A stretch of 64,000 bases of DNA, from assembly GCA_016874115.1 (NCBI GenBank), contig VGVA01000001.1, forward strand, positions 18,810 through 82,809, written 5' to 3'. This stretch comes from Gammaproteobacteria bacterium. GTDB taxonomy: Bacteria; Pseudomonadota; Gammaproteobacteria; Methylococcales; Methylomonadaceae. Numbering within the stretch: the stretch's first letter is position 1; every line of letters begins with the position of its first letter. Of the stretch, positions 1 to 9,161 are shown in pieces. Both the position numbers and the translations under genes were made by a program. The notes under the pieces were generated by a model. The model searched no databases, had not been told where the DNA came from, and worked only from the letters and a program-made list of their open reading frames with translations.

Positions 1-386
1 CGCGCGGCATTTTAGTTAATATTTCTGCTGCGGAAATGGGTATTGCGGAATTCAATGAAGTCGGCAACATCGTCCATGATTTCGCTTCCGAAGACGCGGT
101 CATTAAAATCGGCACCGCTATCGATTCTTCCTTGGGCGAAGAAATTAAAGTGACCGTCGTAGCAACCGGTATGGGCGCGCCGCGGGCGCAGGTCGTCAGA
201 GCTACAGATCGCGTCATGCGCAAAGCAGCGGCTGGCGAAATTAACTACGGCGTTCTGGATAAACCGACCGTCATGCGGCAAAACCGCCCGGAAACGAAAG
301 AAGTCCGCTTCGGTGCGCAGCCGAAAAAAGACATGGATTTGGATTATCTGGACATTCCGGCTTTTCTGAGACGCCAAGCCGATTAA
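1..386 (+). CDS. ftsZ: Cell division protein FtsZ, C-terminal part (truncated by window edge)
   Basis: Translation ...GIAEFNEVGNIVHDFASEDAVIKIGTAIDSSLGEEIKVTVVATGMG...DYLDIPAFLRRQAD is typical of the FtsZ C-terminal domain and tail; followed by lpxC as in the dcw cluster. Confidence 0.95.
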   Translation, partial: RGILVNISAAEMGIAEFNEVGNIVHDFASEDAVIKIGTAIDSSLGEEIKVTVVATGMGAPRAQVVRATDRVMRKAAAGEINYGVLDKPTVMRQNRPETKEVRFGAQPKKDMDLDYLDIPAFLRRQAD

Positions 387-470
387 TCGTCTATAGTTGT
401 TCTTAACCCAAAACTAAGGTTGGGTTGTGGTAAAATACTGCGACTTGCCTTTACAAACACGGCTAACGAT

Positions 471-1394
471 ATGATTAAACAGCGAACCTTGAAAAATACA
501 ATTAGGGCGACGGGTGTAGGATTACACACGGGCGAAAAGATCTACCTGACTTTACGCCCGGCGGAACCTAATACCGGGATCAGATTCCGGCGCGTCGACC
601 TGGATTTTCCGGTCACGATCCAGGCCACGCCTGACAACGTGGGCGAAACAGTCTTATCAACCACCTTAGTGTCCGGGACGACCAAAATATCCACCATCGA
701 GCATTTGCTTTCTGCCTTTGCCGGTTTAGGAATCGATAACGCCATCATCGACGTCAGCGCTGCCGAAGTACCTATTATGGATGGCAGCGCCGGTCCGTTT
801 GTGTTTCTGTTGCAATCGGCCGGTGTTAAAGAACAGGATTGCCCGAAGCAATATATCCTTATAAAACATAAAGTTATTGTTGAAGACGGCGATAAATGGG
901 CAGCCTTCGAACCGTTTGACGGCTTCAAAGTCGTCTTCACCATCGATTTCGAGCATCCCGCTTTTCAGGAAAACGTAAAAACAGCGACGATGGATTTTTC
1001 ATCAACCACCTTTGTAAAAGAAGTCAGCCGGGCGCGTACTTTCGGCTTCATGCGCGACATTGAAATGCTAAGACGCAATAATCTGGCGCTTGGCGGTAGC
1101 CTGGACAACGCGATTGTGGTGGATGACGCCAAGATATTGAACGAAGACGGTTTGCGCTACGCCGATGAATTTGTCAAACACAAAATTCTGGACGCCATCG
1201 GCGACCTGTATTTGCTGGGGCATAGCCTGATCGGCCAGTTTACCGGTTACAAATCCGGTCACGGTCTCAATAATAAATTGCTGAGAACCTTGCTGGAAAA
1301 TACTGACGCCTGGGAAAAAATCACCTTCGACGATGAAACCCAAGCGCCGATTTCCTTCATGCAATCGGCGGAATCGCCCAGAACGGCAGCGTAA
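471..1394 (+). CDS. lpxC: UDP-3-O-acyl-N-acetylglucosamine deacetylase
   Basis: [31 protein letters not shown]... LpxC motifs ([31 protein letters not shown]); start moved to the internal ATG at 471. Confidence 0.96.
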   Translation: MIKQRTLKNTIRATGVGLHTGEKIYLTLRPAEPNTGIRFRRVDLDFPVTIQATPDNVGETVLSTTLVSGTTKISTIEHLLSAFAGLGIDNAIIDVSAAEVPIMDGSAGPFVFLLQSAGVKEQDCPKQYILIKHKVIVEDGDKWAAFEPFDGFKVVFTIDFEHPAFQENVKTATMDFSSTTFVKEVSRARTFGFMRDIEMLRRNNLALGGSLDNAIVVDDAKILNEDGLRYADEFVKHKILDAIGDLYLLGHSLIGQFTGYKSGHGLNNKLLRTLLENTDAWEKITFDDETQAPISFMQSAESPRTAA

Positions 1395-1398
1395 AAAC

Positions 1399-1854
1399 TC
1401 AGTTTTTCTGTTGCAGGCGGGATAACGTAGCGCCAAGCCTCAGCAATGAGGCTTTGAGCTGAGGATCCGCCACCGTGTTGCCTTGCGCCATTAATACCGC
1501 CACCGTATCCGGGCTTGGTAAAACCGGCTTACGTCCACTTTTCTCCGCTCCTATTTCCGGCAAAACCTTAACCCTAACTGTCGATAAAGTTAATGACAGC
1601 CGGTTATTAACTGCATCCAGCATCGTCTGTCCGTAAAACCGCAAAGCAGTCGCCCACGTGGCAGAGCCGGTAAAAACCGTGAGGGTTTTCAAGCGGATAA
1701 CGCAATGTAGCACATGCGATTGCAAGTCTTCCGGTAACACAACCTGGATTCTTTCCAAAACCGCCGCCTGCTCGTCAGCTTTCGCGCATAACACGTGCAA
1801 TAAACTGTTGCGATAATGTGAAACCGGAATTAAACGACGGCTTTCCTGCTGCAT
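1399..1854 (-). CDS. DUF721 / DciA-like protein
   Basis: About 150 aa with DUF721-like core (LTVFTGSATWATALRFYGQTMLDAVN), convergent with lpxC. Confidence 0.7.
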   Translation of the reverse strand: MQQESRRLIPVSHYRNSLLHVLCAKADEQAAVLERIQVVLPEDLQSHVLHCVIRLKTLTVFTGSATWATALRFYGQTMLDAVNNRLSLTLSTVRVKVLPEIGAEKSGRKPVLPSPDTVAVLMAQGNTVADPQLKASLLRLGATLSRLQQKN

Positions 1855-1910
1855 GGTGCGGTTAAATCATTAATAAAGATAATATGAACACAAATTAAGG
1901 AACTTCTGCA

Positions 1911-1945
1911 GCCGTTCGTGGTGAGCCTGTCGAACCATAACGGCT
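1911..1945. repeat. REP-like palindromic repeat (GCCGTTCGTGGTGAGCCTGTCGAACCATAACGGC)
   Basis: Imperfect inverted repeat sharing the GAGCYTGTCGAA core with copies near 3.9, 8.6, 49.0, 50.5 and 55.3 kb. Confidence 0.75.
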
Positions 1946-1957
1946 TAACCTCTAGCA

Positions 1958-1980
1958 GGACGGGGTTTGCAACCCCGTCC
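1958..1980. repeat. Palindrome GGACGGGGTT-tgc-AACCCCGTCC
   Basis: 10-bp perfect inverted repeat. Confidence 0.7.
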
Positions 1981-2014
1981 ATAAAGTTTATGGATACTTT
2001 AACACTTTGTCACG

Positions 2015-2230
2015 CTACAAAAACTTGGTAAGCAGCGGCGAAGATGGGTTAGCCGACGACCAGAACCAATGTTCAGGGCGAATGACATAACTTTTGCGTA
2101 CTGGATTTTCGTGGATGTAGTTTAATTTTTGGCGATAAAACGCCGGATTTTCGATTTTCTTTGGGGCATTTGTCGCCATCCAAAATTGGTAGCTACCTTG
2201 TGCAAAACGGCGTGCAAAACTTTCCAGGGT
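2015..2230 (-). pseudogene. REP-associated tyrosine transposase (RAYT / Y1_Tnp) C-terminal remnant
   Basis: FWMATNAPKKIENPAFYRQKLNYIHENPVRKSYVIRPEHWFWSSA matches the RAYT C-terminal signature; N-terminal catalytic part missing. Confidence 0.75.
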
Positions 2231-2254
2231 CCTGGGGAAAAAAGCGTTGAAAAG

Positions 2255-2428
2255 TTTCCACCCCAGGTAGTTCAAGGGCAAGCTGAACTTGCTGGCAAAC
2301 CGATGTCTGCAATTGATGGACTGATTGCGGTTTCCGGACTGGTGCATAATTGCATTGTAGTTACCCGAAATGTAGACGATATGGCGCAAAGCTCGGTTGA
2401 ACTGTTGAATCCCTGGTCGGAAAGTTAA
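2255..2428 (+). pseudogene. PIN-domain (VapC/FitB-type) toxin C-terminal remnant
   Basis: AELAGKPMSAIDGLIAVSGLVHNCIVVTRNVDDMAQSSVELLNPW is the C-terminal half of a PIN toxin; no N-terminal half present. Confidence 0.7.
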
Positions 2429-2513
2429 ATTTAAGGGGATTATTTTACGGAGTATAGATCGACCTCAAGCACTAATTTCTAGCATTCTAATTACATGCGC
2501 ATTAATTAAGAAA

Positions 2514-2550
2514 CGAAGCAGGACGGAGGGTTAACCCGCGTCCTGCTTCG
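2514..2550. repeat. Inverted repeat CGAAGCAGGACG ... CGTCCTGCTTCG with inner GGGTTAACCC palindrome
   Basis: 12-bp perfect arms read directly from sequence. Confidence 0.7.
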
Positions 2551-2714
2551 GGATAAACGCCTTACATTTGTTATCGTCAATAGCTTTCTCAATTTGGTTG
2601 TATACCTGCCTCGTTTTATATTCTACAATTCGGACTTGATAATAAATTTGCCGGATTGTCTATATAATAAGCAATCCAACTATTAATAAAAATTAAATAT
2701 TTTTGGAGGAGAGC

Positions 2715-3719
2715 ATGACGAAGATTAATAAATGGCTATGGGCGACAGCCTTGGCAAGTTCGGTTTCTATCGCGGTTGCTGCGGATGCATTACCTACCGA
2801 AGCGCCCGCACCTGCGGACAACCCAACCACCCCGGCGAAAGTAGCCTTAGGCAAAATGCTGTACCACGATCCGCGCCTGTCTTCCACGGGTACGGTTGCC
2901 TGCGCATCCTGCCACAACGTGATGGCGGGCGGGGAAGACAATCGTCCGGTAGCGATGGGCGTTAATGGCCAAACCGGCGGACGCAGCGCGCCTACCGTTT
3001 GGAATTCTGCCTTTAATAAAGTCCAGTTCTGGGATGGCCGCGCCGAAAGCCTAGAAGCGCAAGCCGCCGGGCCTGTTACCAATCCTATCGAAATGGGCAT
3101 AAAAAGCTGGGATGACGTCGTCGCCCGCTTAGAAAAAATCGAAGGCTATAAAAAAGCCTTTGCCGACGCCTTTGGCGGTAATGCTATATCCAAAGATACC
3201 GCGACTAAAGCGATTGCTGCTTACGAGCGCACATTAATCACCCCTAACAGCCCGTATGACCGCTATGTAACCGGCGAAAAAGACGCCATGACCGATCAGC
3301 AAGTGCGCGGCATGAATAAAGCGGTAGAACTGGGCTGCACCGGTTGCCACAGCGGCCCTGCTTTCAACGGCCCTGGCGTGTTCCAGAAATTTCCTGTGAC
3401 CAGCAATGGTATGTACCAAGCTAAGTACAATTTCTCCAAGGACAAAGGCTTGGCGGAAGTCACCAAGAAATCCGAAGACGAGCACATGTTTAAAGTGCCG
3501 ACTTTGCGCAATATCGCCCTTACCGCGCCTTATTTCCATAACGGCGCTGTGAAAACGCTGGATGAAGCTGTCCGCGTGATGGCTAAGTTGCAGTTAAATA
3601 AGGATTTAAGCAAGGAAGAAATCGCCGATATCGCGGCCTTCTTGAATGCATTAACCGGCGAATTCCCGAAACAAGAGATGCCGGTATTACCGCCGACACC
3701 GGGCTCTACTTTTAATTAA
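2715..3719 (+). CDS. Di-haem cytochrome c peroxidase (CcpA/MauG family)
   Basis: Signal peptide; two c-haem motifs CASCH and CTGCH; VPTLRNIALTAPYFHNGAVKTLDEAV typical of bacterial CCP. Confidence 0.93.
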   Translation: MTKINKWLWATALASSVSIAVAADALPTEAPAPADNPTTPAKVALGKMLYHDPRLSSTGTVACASCHNVMAGGEDNRPVAMGVNGQTGGRSAPTVWNSAFNKVQFWDGRAESLEAQAAGPVTNPIEMGIKSWDDVVARLEKIEGYKKAFADAFGGNAISKDTATKAIAAYERTLITPNSPYDRYVTGEKDAMTDQQVRGMNKAVELGCTGCHSGPAFNGPGVFQKFPVTSNGMYQAKYNFSKDKGLAEVTKKSEDEHMFKVPTLRNIALTAPYFHNGAVKTLDEAVRVMAKLQLNKDLSKEEIADIAAFLNALTGEFPKQEMPVLPPTPGSTFN

Positions 3720-3740
3720 TCCATTCGATAGCTATTAATT

Positions 3741-3771
3741 CCGTTCATGGCGATTAATCCGCCATGAACGG
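3741..3771 (+). terminator. Hairpin downstream of cytochrome c peroxidase gene
   Basis: CCGTTCATGGCG-attaatc-CGCCATGAACGG, 12-bp perfect stem followed by a T-rich stretch. Confidence 0.7.
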
Positions 3772-3899
3772 GATATTTTGTTTCCTTCTTTGCAACTCGC
3801 GTTCGTTATTTCGTTTATTTTCCGGCGGTTTTCTATTAATAACAGTCTGGGACAGGCATTATTAACTCAATACCATTTTAGTTAAGCCAGTTTGTGGCG

Positions 3900-3997
3900 A
3901 GTCCTTCGACAAGCTCAGGAACCTTATCTACCCATAATCGCTTAACTTCAACGTCTTAAAGCTATCCGTTCGCCCTGAGCCTGTCGAAGGGTGAATG
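3900..3997. repeat. Two REP-like units in opposite orientation
   Basis: CTTCGACAAGCTCAGGAACC near 3905 and CCGTTCGCCCTGAGCCTGTCGAAGGGTGAATGG at 3966. Confidence 0.7.
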
Positions 3998-4026
3998 GAA
4001 TAGTTCTGCATTGTTTATTAACGCTC

Positions 4027-5277
4027 TTAACGGGTTATTGCCTTAAACACCGACGTTTCAGCGATCATTACGTCGATTTGACTGGCGACTGCTTTGTACG
4101 CCGGGCTATTAACAGCGGTATAGCGCTCCTTGAATTCGGCCAGATTCATGTGTTCCGGCAATGATGTAGGATCGGGCATGAAATCGCGATAGTCATTAAT
4201 GTTTGCCATGGCTTGCTGTAGTTTGCGCGCGGTTTGCGGGTTCGCCGTCGCCAGCTCTCCGAAGCGAGTACCTGCCTTATCGGCCGACAAATCGACGAAA
4301 CTGAATCCGCTCCCACTTTGCGCATCCTGCAATTCCTTTTCTTCGCCGAAAGCTTGCGCAATTTGACCGTTAACCGATGCAGTAATGGCGGCTGCACCGA
4401 TAAAATGCTGGGCAAGGTCGATTCGCTTATACATGAACGCCGGGTAATATGGCGTCATTCTGGCTGCGGTAGCTTGCGCATTATTAACGTAATCATTCAC
4501 GATATTAATAATCAGGCGGTTTTCTTCGATAGCGGTTTCGGCTGTTGAGCGCTCAAAACCCAACGCAAACAAAGGCTTGAGCAAGTCAGCCAGCGACAGG
4601 CGCCAATCGGGATCGTGGCGCGCCACAATTTGCGCCAGTTTTATGCGGTAAACATTGGTTTCGCCTTCGGTATTGTTGTGCGTTAGCAAGTCCCGGGCGG
4701 TGCGCAATGTCGTCTGACTGGGATGATAGGTAATGGCAACGCGCTGTTCATTAACGGAAATCGCTTTGACAGGATCGGTCGCCAGCAAAAAGTATTGCTT
4801 CAAATCGCTGTGTTTGATAATTTTTTTAAGCACAAACGCCGCCACTTTCGACGGCAGCAGCAATTTACCGGCTTTAAATTTGGTTAAAACCGGCAGCGAA
4901 TTGCCGTCTTCATGACCCAGGCGAAAACTGACATTAACATATTTGCCCAGTCGATTTTTGGGCAAAACCGCGGTCACGGCAAATCGTATTTTATTATCGC
5001 GCAATAAAATCAACGCCTTGCCTTTGCTGAAACGATTTAATAGGTAATTTCCCATCAGATTAAGATCGGCTTCGCTCAGCTCAATCGTGCCAATTTCATC
5101 TGGCAGGGTTTTGTTGCCTTCATGCAGAATCTTTTTCGCCCGGGTGAGGTCTTTTGCCGTCATCGTCCAATCGGGGGTTAATTCCGGCTGGTCGCTGACG
5201 CCGAAAAACAGCATCGCGCCGATCATTAATACGACGGCGGCAATACAGTAACAGACAATACGCACTAATGTTTTCAT
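4027..5277 (-). CDS. Uncharacterised N-terminally membrane-anchored protein, 416 aa
   Basis: Long ORF, one N-terminal TM/signal anchor, 7 nt downstream of ppx/gppA on the same strand. Confidence 0.85.
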   Translation of the reverse strand: MKTLVRIVCYCIAAVVLMIGAMLFFGVSDQPELTPDWTMTAKDLTRAKKILHEGNKTLPDEIGTIELSEADLNLMGNYLLNRFSKGKALILLRDNKIRFAVTAVLPKNRLGKYVNVSFRLGHEDGNSLPVLTKFKAGKLLLPSKVAAFVLKKIIKHSDLKQYFLLATDPVKAISVNEQRVAITYHPSQTTLRTARDLLTHNNTEGETNVYRIKLAQIVARHDPDWRLSLADLLKPLFALGFERSTAETAIEENRLIINIVNDYVNNAQATAARMTPYYPAFMYKRIDLAQHFIGAAAITASVNGQIAQAFGEEKELQDAQSGSGFSFVDLSADKAGTRFGELATANPQTARKLQQAMANINDYRDFMPDPTSLPEHMNLAEFKERYTAVNSPAYKAVASQIDVMIAETSVFKAITR

Positions 5278-5284
5278 TAATCCG

Positions 5285-6784
5285 TTAACTGAAAGCCAGC
5301 TTGTACCCTGCCGATTTCAAATAATCGGCTTCCTGAATTAAATCGGCATGGGTTAGCGGCGACTGCATTAACCAGTGCGCGGGAAAACGCAATTCGATCT
5401 TTGTCTTAACGATGCTGAGCCGGAACTCCGGCAACTCATGATCCAGCCGGTTGCGGTGCAAAACGACAGCCAAGCGCAGAATAATCGTCATTAATGGCGC
5501 GAGTTTGTCCCACGGCGCATGCAAATCTGTAAACGCCGACAGCGATAGCTTTTTTCTGTGCTGTCGAACAATGGCGCCCAGCAGCAATTGATCCTGATGG
5601 GTAAATCCGGCTAAATCACCGTTTTCAATAATGTAGGCGCTGTGTTTGTGATACTGGGTATGGGCAATATCGTGGCCGATCTCATGCAAGTCGCACGCCC
5701 AATCCAGAAATTGTTTCGCTTCCGGATTATTCGGCAACGGGCAGTTCGCGCCCAGTTGCGCCAGCATTTTGCGCACTGTGTAATTAATGCGGGCGCAATG
5801 TTGTTGATCGGTATGATAGCGTTCCGCCAATGATTTAACCGTCGCGGAGCGGATGTCGCAATTATAGATACGACCCAGCAAGTCCTGTATTAATCCTTCG
5901 CGTAAAGCGCCGTCCGATACGATCATCTGTTCGATATCCAGCATTTTGAAAGTGGCATAAGCGATTACCGCGCCGCCGGGAAAAACCGGCGTCCGTTCTT
6001 TATCCAGATCAGGCAAGTTAATGTCATTAATATGGCTGCATTGCTTGAGGTAGGACAGCAATTGCTCAAGACCGTTCATCGTGATGCCGTTTTTACTCCA
6101 GCCTGCGGCTTGCAGAACTTTATCGATTGAACGCCACGATCCCGACGAACCGATCGCCTCTTGCCAATGTTTACGGTGAAATTTCTTTTGAAACGGCTCA
6201 AGTTGCTGTTCCGCGTACAACAATGCTTTATTAAAGGCCGGTTTAGTTAATTTGCCGTCGCTAAAAAATCGGTTGCTGATCGATACGCAACCCATCTTTA
6301 CGCTTTCTTTCTTTTTAGCAATATCTTCGCTGCCGATAATATATTCGGTACTACCGCCGCCGATATCGACCACCAGCCGCAAATCCGCCGTACTGGCGAC
6401 GCTGTGCGCTACACCCTGATAAATCAAACGGGCTTCTTCCACCCCTGAAATAACATGAATACGGTGATTTAATGCTTTTTCCGCCTTCTCCAAAAATTCC
6501 TGCGCATTTTTCGCCTGCCGCAAGGTATTGGTGCCTACTGCGCGAACGCTGTCCGGGGGAAAATCACGAATCCGCTCGCCGAAACGTTCAAGACAGGCCA
6601 ATGCGCGCTTTTGCGTGTCGTTATCCAGCACGTTTTTTTTGTCCAAACCCGCAGCCAACCTGACCATTTCCCGCAGCCGGTCGACAGTTTGCAATTTACC
6701 GTTGGATAGTCGGCAGACAATCATGTGAAAGCTGTTTGAGCCTAAATCGACAGCAGCAACGTAGCGTGGCGGTTTTTTCGGCAT
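5285..6784 (-). CDS. ppx: Exopolyphosphatase / guanosine pentaphosphate phosphohydrolase (Ppx/GppA family)
   Basis: AAVDLGSNSFHMIV, VVDIGGGSTEYI, AVGTNTLRQAKN motifs; C-terminal HD-like domain. Confidence 0.92.
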   Translation of the reverse strand: MPKKPPRYVAAVDLGSNSFHMIVCRLSNGKLQTVDRLREMVRLAAGLDKKNVLDNDTQKRALACLERFGERIRDFPPDSVRAVGTNTLRQAKNAQEFLEKAEKALNHRIHVISGVEEARLIYQGVAHSVASTADLRLVVDIGGGSTEYIIGSEDIAKKKESVKMGCVSISNRFFSDGKLTKPAFNKALLYAEQQLEPFQKKFHRKHWQEAIGSSGSWRSIDKVLQAAGWSKNGITMNGLEQLLSYLKQCSHINDINLPDLDKERTPVFPGGAVIAYATFKMLDIEQMIVSDGALREGLIQDLLGRIYNCDIRSATVKSLAERYHTDQQHCARINYTVRKMLAQLGANCPLPNNPEAKQFLDWACDLHEIGHDIAHTQYHKHSAYIIENGDLAGFTHQDQLLLGAIVRQHRKKLSLSAFTDLHAPWDKLAPLMTIILRLAVVLHRNRLDHELPEFRLSIVKTKIELRFPAHWLMQSPLTHADLIQEADYLKSAGYKLAFS

Positions 6785-6916
6785 GTTAATCCTTGATTTA
6801 CTGATGGTCTGGTTTGAGATTTGTTAAAATAATACCATTTGCCGGTTGCAGCATTATTAATGCCGCCCGGTTAATCAAACCTGTTGAAAAACACCGTCGT
6901 TAATTATAGTTGCAGC

Positions 6917-7846
6917 ATGAAAGCATTATCCATCAGTAATCTTAAGAAAACCTATAAAAACGGCTTTACCGCTTTAAAAGGCATCGACCTGGAAGTGGAG
7001 GCAGGCGATTTTTTTGCCTTGCTGGGTCCGAACGGCGCGGGTAAATCAACCGCTATCGGCATCATCAGTTCGCTGGTTACGGCAAGCAGCGGGTCGGTGA
7101 GCATTTTCGGCCACGATCTGATTAAAGAACGCGAACTAGCCAAAAGCTGCATCGGCCTAGTGCCGCAAGAGATTAATTTCAACCAGTTTGACACCGTGCT
7201 TGGCATTGTCTTGAATCAGGCCGGTTATTACGGTATGCCGCGCAAGCTGGCGCTGGAACGCACGGAATATTGCCTGAAACAGATGGATTTGTGGGAAAAA
7301 CGCAATACCGTCTCGCGCCGGTTATCGGGCGGCATGAAGCGGCGGGTGATGATTGCACGGGCGATGGTGCATCAGCCCAAGCTATTAATACTCGACGAAC
7401 CGACTGCTGGCGTCGATATCGAAATCCGCCGCGCCATGTGGCAGATGATGCAGGACGTCAATAAACAAGGCACGACGATTATCTTAACCACTCATTATCT
7501 GGAAGAAGCTGAAAGCCTGTGCCGTAACATCGCCATTATCGACCAGGGTCTCATCGTAGAGAATTCGGATATGACGAGCCTGTTGGCGCGCTTGAACGTC
7601 GATCACTTCGTCCTGGATTTAGCCGAACCATTAACGGCCAAGCCGGAACTGGACGGCTGTCACATTGAAGACTTCAACGATAAAACCTTGAGCATTTCCG
7701 TGCCGAAATCAGTGGGTTTGAACGCCTTGTTTGAGCAACTAACCGCCAAGAATATCAAAATATTAAGCCTGAAGAACCGCAGCAACCGGCTGGAGCAGTT
7801 ATTCATGGATTTAATTGATTCAAAAACGAAAGGGAACGCGGCATGA
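6917..7846 (+). CDS. ABC transporter ATP-binding protein (ABC-2 type exporter)
   Basis: Walker A GPNGAGKST, signature LSGGMKRRVMIARA, Walker B LLILDEPTAGVD. Confidence 0.95.
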   Translation: MKALSISNLKKTYKNGFTALKGIDLEVEAGDFFALLGPNGAGKSTAIGIISSLVTASSGSVSIFGHDLIKERELAKSCIGLVPQEINFNQFDTVLGIVLNQAGYYGMPRKLALERTEYCLKQMDLWEKRNTVSRRLSGGMKRRVMIARAMVHQPKLLILDEPTAGVDIEIRRAMWQMMQDVNKQGTTIILTTHYLEEAESLCRNIAIIDQGLIVENSDMTSLLARLNVDHFVLDLAEPLTAKPELDGCHIEDFNDKTLSISVPKSVGLNALFEQLTAKNIKILSLKNRSNRLEQLFMDLIDSKTKGNAA

Positions 7847-8607
7847 ACAATCGTATCGCCTTATGGACGATCATTAAAAAAGAAGTCTACCGCTTTTTGC
7901 GGATTTGGCCGCAAACCTTGCTACCGCCCGCCATCACTACCGCCCTGTATTTTTTAATCTTCGGTAAACTGATCGGCAGCCGCATCGGCACCATCAGCGG
8001 CGCAACTTATATGGATTACATCGTCCCCGGCATTATATTAATGTCGGTCATCAGCCATTCGTATTCAAATGTCGTTTCGTCGTTTTATTCCACCAAATTT
8101 CAGCGTAACATCGAAGAATTAATCGTCGCTCCCGTGCCAAACTGGGTCATTCTGGCAGGATACGCCACCGGCGGCATCTGCCGGGGTTTGCTCGTGGGCA
8201 TTGTCGTGGCCTTGATTTCCATGCTGTTCGCCGATTTGACAGTGCTCAACCCATTAATTACGGTTGGGGTGGCGATCATGACCGCCACCTTATTTTCCCT
8301 GGCCGGCTTCATTAACGCCATGCTCGCGGAAAGTTTCGACGACATCAGCATCATCCCCAATTTCGTACTGACGCCACTAAGCTACCTGGGCGGCGTGTTC
8401 TACTCTGTTGATATGCTCTCCGATTTCTGGCAAACAGCCATCCTGGGCAACCCCATCATGTACATGATTAATGCCTTCCGCTACGGCATGATCGGCGTGA
8501 CGGATATTGACGTACAGTTTGCTTTATTAATGACAGCGGGAGTTGTGGTGGGGTTGATTATGGTTTGTTTGGTGTTGTTGCATAAGGGTGTGGGGATTAA
8601 GAATTGA
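7843..8607 (+). CDS. ABC-2 type transporter permease
   Basis: Multi-TM ABC2_membrane-like protein, overlaps the ATPase gene by 4 nt. Confidence 0.92.
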   Translation: MNNRIALWTIIKKEVYRFLRIWPQTLLPPAITTALYFLIFGKLIGSRIGTISGATYMDYIVPGIILMSVISHSYSNVVSSFYSTKFQRNIEELIVAPVPNWVILAGYATGGICRGLLVGIVVALISMLFADLTVLNPLITVGVAIMTATLFSLAGFINAMLAESFDDISIIPNFVLTPLSYLGGVFYSVDMLSDFWQTAILGNPIMYMINAFRYGMIGVTDIDVQFALLMTAGVVVGLIMVCLVLLHKGVGIKN

Positions 8608-8633
8608 ACAAAACTATTAAAATTAGATAGTTA

Positions 8634-8665
8634 GCCGTTCGTACTGAGCTTGTCGAAGTACGAAC
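8634..8665. repeat. REP-like palindromic repeat
   Basis: GCCGTTCGTACTGAGCTTGTCGAAGTACGAAC. Confidence 0.75.
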
Positions 8666-8704
8666 ACTTTAATGTAAGCAGTTATTTTATAATCATATTT
8701 TAAT

Positions 8705-8945
8705 CGGGTTCTCGCACCCGAAGGCGAGATACTTTCTTTTGCGTCGCCAAAAGAAAGTATCCAAAGAAAAAGCGACCCTCTGCCGCTTATTTCCTGCGTT
8801 CCTCGGATTTTCCGGGGTTTGCTGGAAGGGATATCCCTATCCCTCCAGCAAATTGCGGCTTCCCTGCCGCAACCCTACGGGCTATTCCCATCAAATCCTC
8901 CGATACTCGGCGCGGCAGAAGGTATAAATTTTTATACCTTCTGCC
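8705..8945 (-). repeat. Dispersed intergenic repeat, copy 1
   Basis: Reverse complement ...CTTCTGCCGCGCCGAGTATCG...GAATAGCCCGTAGGG...GAACGCAGGAAATAAGCGGCAGAGGGTCGC...GGATACTTTCTTTTG shares ordered blocks with 50152..50468. Confidence 0.75.
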
Positions 8946-8975
8946 TTTTGTACGCGGACAAAATTGACTCAGATA

Positions 8976-9142
8976 GTAGGGCGGATTAGGCTTACAAAAA
9001 GCTTAACATTAAAATATGTAAGGAGTTTCCGTGCGCCGTAATCCGCCGAAAGAAGAATCCCACCCATGCGGCGGATTACGCCACGCTCAAATAGATAGGA
9101 TTAATTCAATTTTAGTGATTTTGCGTGGCTAATCCGCCCTAC
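8976..9142. mobile_element. MITE-like nested palindromic element (about 167 bp)
   Basis: 14-bp exact terminal inverted repeats GTAGGGCGGATTAG / CTAATCCGCCCTAC plus internal 12-bp pair CGTAATCCGCCG (9037-9048) / CGGCGGATTACG (9069-9080). Confidence 0.7.
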
Positions 9143-9161
9143 GACTTAAATAAAATTCATA

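Noticed and set aside
542-943. Minus-strand ORF opposite lpxC (133 aa)
   Set aside because: Shadow ORF of a strongly conserved gene; no recognisable motif or RBS
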